From positions 1 to 7,058 of the forward strand of contig CALDMI010000313.1 in NCBI GenBank assembly GCA_937914815.1: DNA of 7,058 nucleotides, given 5' to 3'. This DNA comes from an uncultured Clostridia bacterium (lineage in GTDB: Bacteria; Bacillota; Clostridia; Oscillospirales; CAG-272). Both the position numbers and the translations under genes were made by a program. The notes beneath the pieces are model-generated. The model did not search any database, was not told the origin of the DNA, and was given only the letters and a program-made list of their open reading frames with translations. Of this stretch, positions 5,236 to 7,058 are shown piece by piece (the stretch's first letter is position 1; each line of letters opens with the position of its first letter).

Positions 5236-5238
5236 AAT
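5210..5238 (+). promoter_or_regulatory. Sigma-A promoter of the kinase operon
   Basis: TTGACA (5210-5215), a 17-base spacer and TAAAAT (5233-5238). Transcription should start near 5245, giving a leader of about 38 bases. It makes the genes from 5283 onward a unit that can be controlled separately from the Ntn-hydrolase paralogs, although read-through from them is possible since I see no terminator between. Confidence 0.84.
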
Positions 5239-5239
5239 A

Positions 5240-5258
5240 GTATAACACAGGGTTATAC
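5240..5258 (+). repeat. Inverted repeat at the predicted transcript start
   Basis: GTATAAC (5240-5246) and GTTATAC (5252-5258) form a perfect 7-bp inverted repeat with a 5-base centre, just after the -10 box. It could be a third operator, for a different protein, or a 5' mRNA hairpin. The arms do not match the ACTCA-type sites. Confidence 0.5.
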
Positions 5259-5282
5259 AGTAATTAAAAGGAGAAATACCGG

Positions 5283-5771
5283 ATGACACAAAAACAGTTT
5301 GAAAGGGCGGTTACGAAGGGCGTTTCAGAGGCAACCGGTATCCCGGTAAAGCTTCTCTGTGAGGAGTGCGGTCCGTGCGAGGGGGATATGTTCTTCCTCG
5401 AGGGCGTTCTTTCGTACAACTTTGAGCTCTTGCCCCTGTGCGACAGGCAGCGCTCGATGGTATCGTTTGCATATGATGAGGACTCCGGCGAGCTTATCGT
5501 CGTGACGGTGTTCACACTCATAGCGGAGCAGGAGAAATTCGAGGATAGCCTGCAGAAGTTTGAAGAGACGGAGGACGCACGGGTGATTACCTGCGATACC
5601 GAGCCGTACGATGACGATAGGGAAGAGGGCTTTCTCAATCTTTGCAGCCGGGTAACCCCAGACGGAGAAACAGCGGAGGCGATAGCCGCGGCTGTTACCG
5701 GGGTGCTGGCGTATTACAAAGAGGGGAGCGCGTTTGATACATATATTGTTCCCTTTATAAAAGATGAGTGA
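5283..5771 (+). CDS. Acidic hypothetical protein, kinase-operon first gene
   Basis: A 162-residue protein that I do not recognise. It is strongly acidic, with a cysteine cluster CEECGPC (about 26-32), predicted strands around GDMFFLEGVLSYNFELL and ELIVVTVFTLI, a short helix-rich stretch (about 84-94), and a final helix around AEAIAAAVTGVLAYYKEG. This mixed alpha/beta order, with a central strand pair and a late long helix, vaguely resembles YbjN or type III-chaperone-like folds, but that is speculation. There is no signal peptide or membrane segment. AAAAGGAG (5266-5273) lies nine bases before ATG 5283. It is first behind the operator-controlled promoter and precedes the membrane protein and kinase genes, so a role as kinase partner or substrate is possible. 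Confidence 0.85.
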   Translation: MTQKQFERAVTKGVSEATGIPVKLLCEECGPCEGDMFFLEGVLSYNFELLPLCDRQRSMVSFAYDEDSGELIVVTVFTLIAEQEKFEDSLQKFEETEDARVITCDTEPYDDDREEGFLNLCSRVTPDGETAEAIAAAVTGVLAYYKEGSAFDTYIVPFIKDE

Positions 5772-5792
5772 TATAGATTACAGGAGGATTTG

Positions 5793-5981
5793 ATGATGGG
5801 TATTGTGATGATTATTCTCGCGGCGCTTATGACGGTCGCGGCGGTTATATTTCTTGTATGGTTCTGGGGCAGAACTCCGAAGTCACTTGCGCGTTGGTAC
5901 TGCACCCCGGTCACGCTCTTTACGGTGGCTATAGTTGCCGTGGCGTGGGTAGCGGCGATTGTTCTGACAGTAACAGCATAA
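5793..5981 (+). CDS. Small two-helix membrane protein
   Basis: A 62-residue, very hydrophobic protein. Helix 1 covers about 3-25 (rich in Ile, Val and Ala, ending LVWFWGR), a short polar loop with RTPKSLARWY follows, and helix 2 covers about 39-61. The positive loop suggests both ends lie outside if the positive-inside rule holds. AGGAGG (5782-5787) precedes ATG 5793 by five bases and ATG 5796 by eight; either may be used, and an upstream in-frame TTG at 5790 is too close. It lies 21 bases after the previous stop and before the kinase gene. Not recognised; it may anchor or sense for the neighbouring kinase. Confidence 0.8.
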   Translation: MMGIVMIILAALMTVAAVIFLVWFWGRTPKSLARWYCTPVTLFTVAIVAVAWVAAIVLTVTA

Positions 5982-5997
5982 GACCGACGGCATTATC

Positions 5998-6033
5998 GCG
6001 GCGCCGCATAAGGCTTCGGCACTGCGGCGCCGC
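5998..6033 (+). other. GC-rich 11-bp hairpin before the kinase gene
   Basis: GCGGCGCCGCA (5998-6008) is followed by its exact inverse TGCGGCGCCGC (6023-6033); the 14-base loop contains a GC-TTCG-GC mini-stem. Each arm is nearly self-complementary, so it is also a direct repeat of GCGGCGCCGC. There is no T-run, so it is not a typical terminator. It could act as an mRNA stability or processing element that sets kinase level against the genes upstream. Confidence 0.65.
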
Positions 6034-6062
6034 ATGGTCAACGAAGAAAAGGACTGGTGAGT

Positions 6063-7058
6063 ATGAGATTTTCAAAGGGCGATGTTATTCAGACGGACGA
6101 TATGAGGCTGACTGTCACCGACTTCCTCGGCGAGGGAGGGCAGGGCGCCGTATACCTTGTGACCGACGGGACAAAAAGCTACGCGCTGAAGTCATATCTT
6201 AATGAAGTGCACCCGGACTTCCGTTACAACCTGAAAAACAATATAGACAGGGGGAGCCCGTCGCCGTGCTTCCTCTGGCCGAGGCGGCTGTTCGATTTTG
6301 ATGACGGTAAGATCGGCTATCTCATGGACCTCCGCCCGAAGAACTATGTGTCGTTTGTATCCTACCTGACCGGGAAGAGCCTGTTCCGGGATCTCGGGAC
6401 AAAACTTCGCTGGTGTATTGAGCTCTGCTCGGCTTTCAAGAGGCTTCATGAAATGGGATACTCCTATCAGGACCTGAACGACGGCAGTTTCTTTCTCGAC
6501 CCGGACACCGGTGCGCTCCTTATCTGCGATAACGACAATGTGACCGCGGACAAGAAGAACCTCGGCATCCTCGGTAAAATGCGCTATATGGCGCCGGAGA
6601 TAGTGAGGGGCGACCGGACAGACACGGGCGGCATACAGCTCCCGGATGTACATTCCGACCGCTTCTCGCTTGCCGTCATTCTGTTTCTCGCGCTTTGTCT
6701 CGGCAATCCTTTTGAGGGCGAGAGGCTGAAAAACTATGATATCGTGGACGAAAACTGCGAATACGAAATGTTCGGCAGGAACCCCGTGTTCGTCTATCAT
6801 AAGACCGACAAGTCAAACCGCCCGATACGGGGGTATCACACGGCGCTTATAAAATATTGGCGGCGGGTTCCGCTGTATATCAAGGAGGCATTTCACAGAA
6901 CCTTTGTCGATGGGCTCACAGACAGGGAGAACGAGCGGACAACCGAGCTCGAGTGGCTCGGGTTACTCTCCCGCTACCGCGACGAGGTGATACGGTGCGA
7001 CGGGTGCGGCACAGAGTATATTCTCGGGCTCTCGGAGAAGAAGCCGAACGATGCCTGC
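6063..7058 (+). CDS. TerY-P-type protein kinase with zinc ribbon (3' partial)
   Basis: The first 332 residues of a Ser/Thr-kinase-like protein, open at the window edge. Glycine loop GEGGQGAVYLV (23-33), ATP lysine in YALK (Lys43), catalytic loop YQDLND (135-140) with Asp137 but no Arg before it and Ser at the usual Asn position (142), metal-binding motif CDNDNV (155-160) in place of DFG, and MAPE (176-179). After the kinase domain comes CDGC (312-315), with a further Cys332 at the very edge, the start of a zinc ribbon. This combination, notably the LICDNDNV segment, is typical of kinases in TerY-P (vWA/PP2C/kinase) modules tied to tellurite/stress systems (family knowledge). AAAAGGA ends nine bases before ATG 6063. 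The vWA and PP2C partners, if present, should lie to the right. Confidence 0.85.
   Translation, partial: MRFSKGDVIQTDDMRLTVTDFLGEGGQGAVYLVTDGTKSYALKSYLNEVHPDFRYNLKNNIDRGSPSPCFLWPRRLFDFDDGKIGYLMDLRPKNYVSFVSYLTGKSLFRDLGTKLRWCIELCSAFKRLHEMGYSYQDLNDGSFFLDPDTGALLICDNDNVTADKKNLGILGKMRYMAPEIVRGDRTDTGGIQLPDVHSDRFSLAVILFLALCLGNPFEGERLKNYDIVDENCEYEMFGRNPVFVYHKTDKSNRPIRGYHTALIKYWRRVPLYIKEAFHRTFVDGLTDRENERTTELEWLGLLSRYRDEVIRCDGCGTEYILGLSEKKPNDAC

Noticed and set aside
5264..5638. 124-codon serine-rich open frame on the minus strand
   Set aside because: It is antisense to the acidic protein at 5283; serine richness is the usual antisense effect of acidic codons.
5858..6202. 114-codon plus-strand frame overlapping the membrane protein and kinase start
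   Set aside because: It is in a different frame from both real genes, has an Arg-rich tail and has no ribosome site.
6192..6800. 202-codon open frame on the minus strand
   Set aside because: It is antisense to the kinase domain, whose motifs are clear. It is a by-product of GC-rich codon use.

Overview
The window looks like chromosomal DNA of a low- to mid-GC Gram-positive anaerobe, most likely a gut-type clostridium. Supporting signs are near-perfect AGGAGG-like ribosome binding sites on most genes, textbook TTGACA-N17-TATAAT promoters, a Firmicutes-style short lipoprotein, and a patchwork of GC-rich genes (ABC exporter, kinase) around an AT-rich accessory stretch (about 1330-2340). The taxonomic guess is inference from style only.

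Layout. Positions 1-801 hold the 3' end of an ABC exporter gene. A structured intergenic stretch (802-1100) follows, with a long imperfect inverted repeat and two terminators. Next is an XRE-family repressor on the minus strand (1101-1316), facing away from a strong promoter whose spacer and -35 box carry two copies of the palindrome AACACC-N4-GGTGTT. That promoter reads into three tiny cysteine-rich genes (1444-2155): a hypothetical protein, a lipoprotein and a split zinc-ribbon protein. A bidirectional terminator (2271-2314) separates them from a HipB-like HTH gene on the minus strand (2369-2587). This gene has no HipA partner, appears to make a leaderless mRNA, and has three regularly spaced ACCC-N4-GGGT-type operators.

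The most interesting part is 2870-5176. Four tightly packed genes on the plus strand (4-bp overlaps or a 2-bp gap) are divergent paralogs of one another, and the first resembles HslV/proteasome beta subunits. Gene 1 keeps an N-terminal nucleophile position (Ser directly after Met), Asp17 and a correctly spaced Lys. Genes 2-4 have lost some or all of these residues. No HslU/ClpX-type unfoldase is present in the window.

A second unit starts at a separate, operator-bearing TTGACA-N17-TAAAAT promoter (5210-5238). It contains an unrecognised acidic 162-residue protein, a two-helix membrane protein and the first 332 codons of a protein kinase with a C-terminal zinc ribbon, of the kind found in TerY-P phosphorylation systems. 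I infer a stress-response or conflict island in which an Ntn-hydrolase assembly of one likely active and three degenerate subunits sits beside a kinase signalling module whose remaining parts would lie past the right edge. I do not know of a description of this combination, but I could not search.
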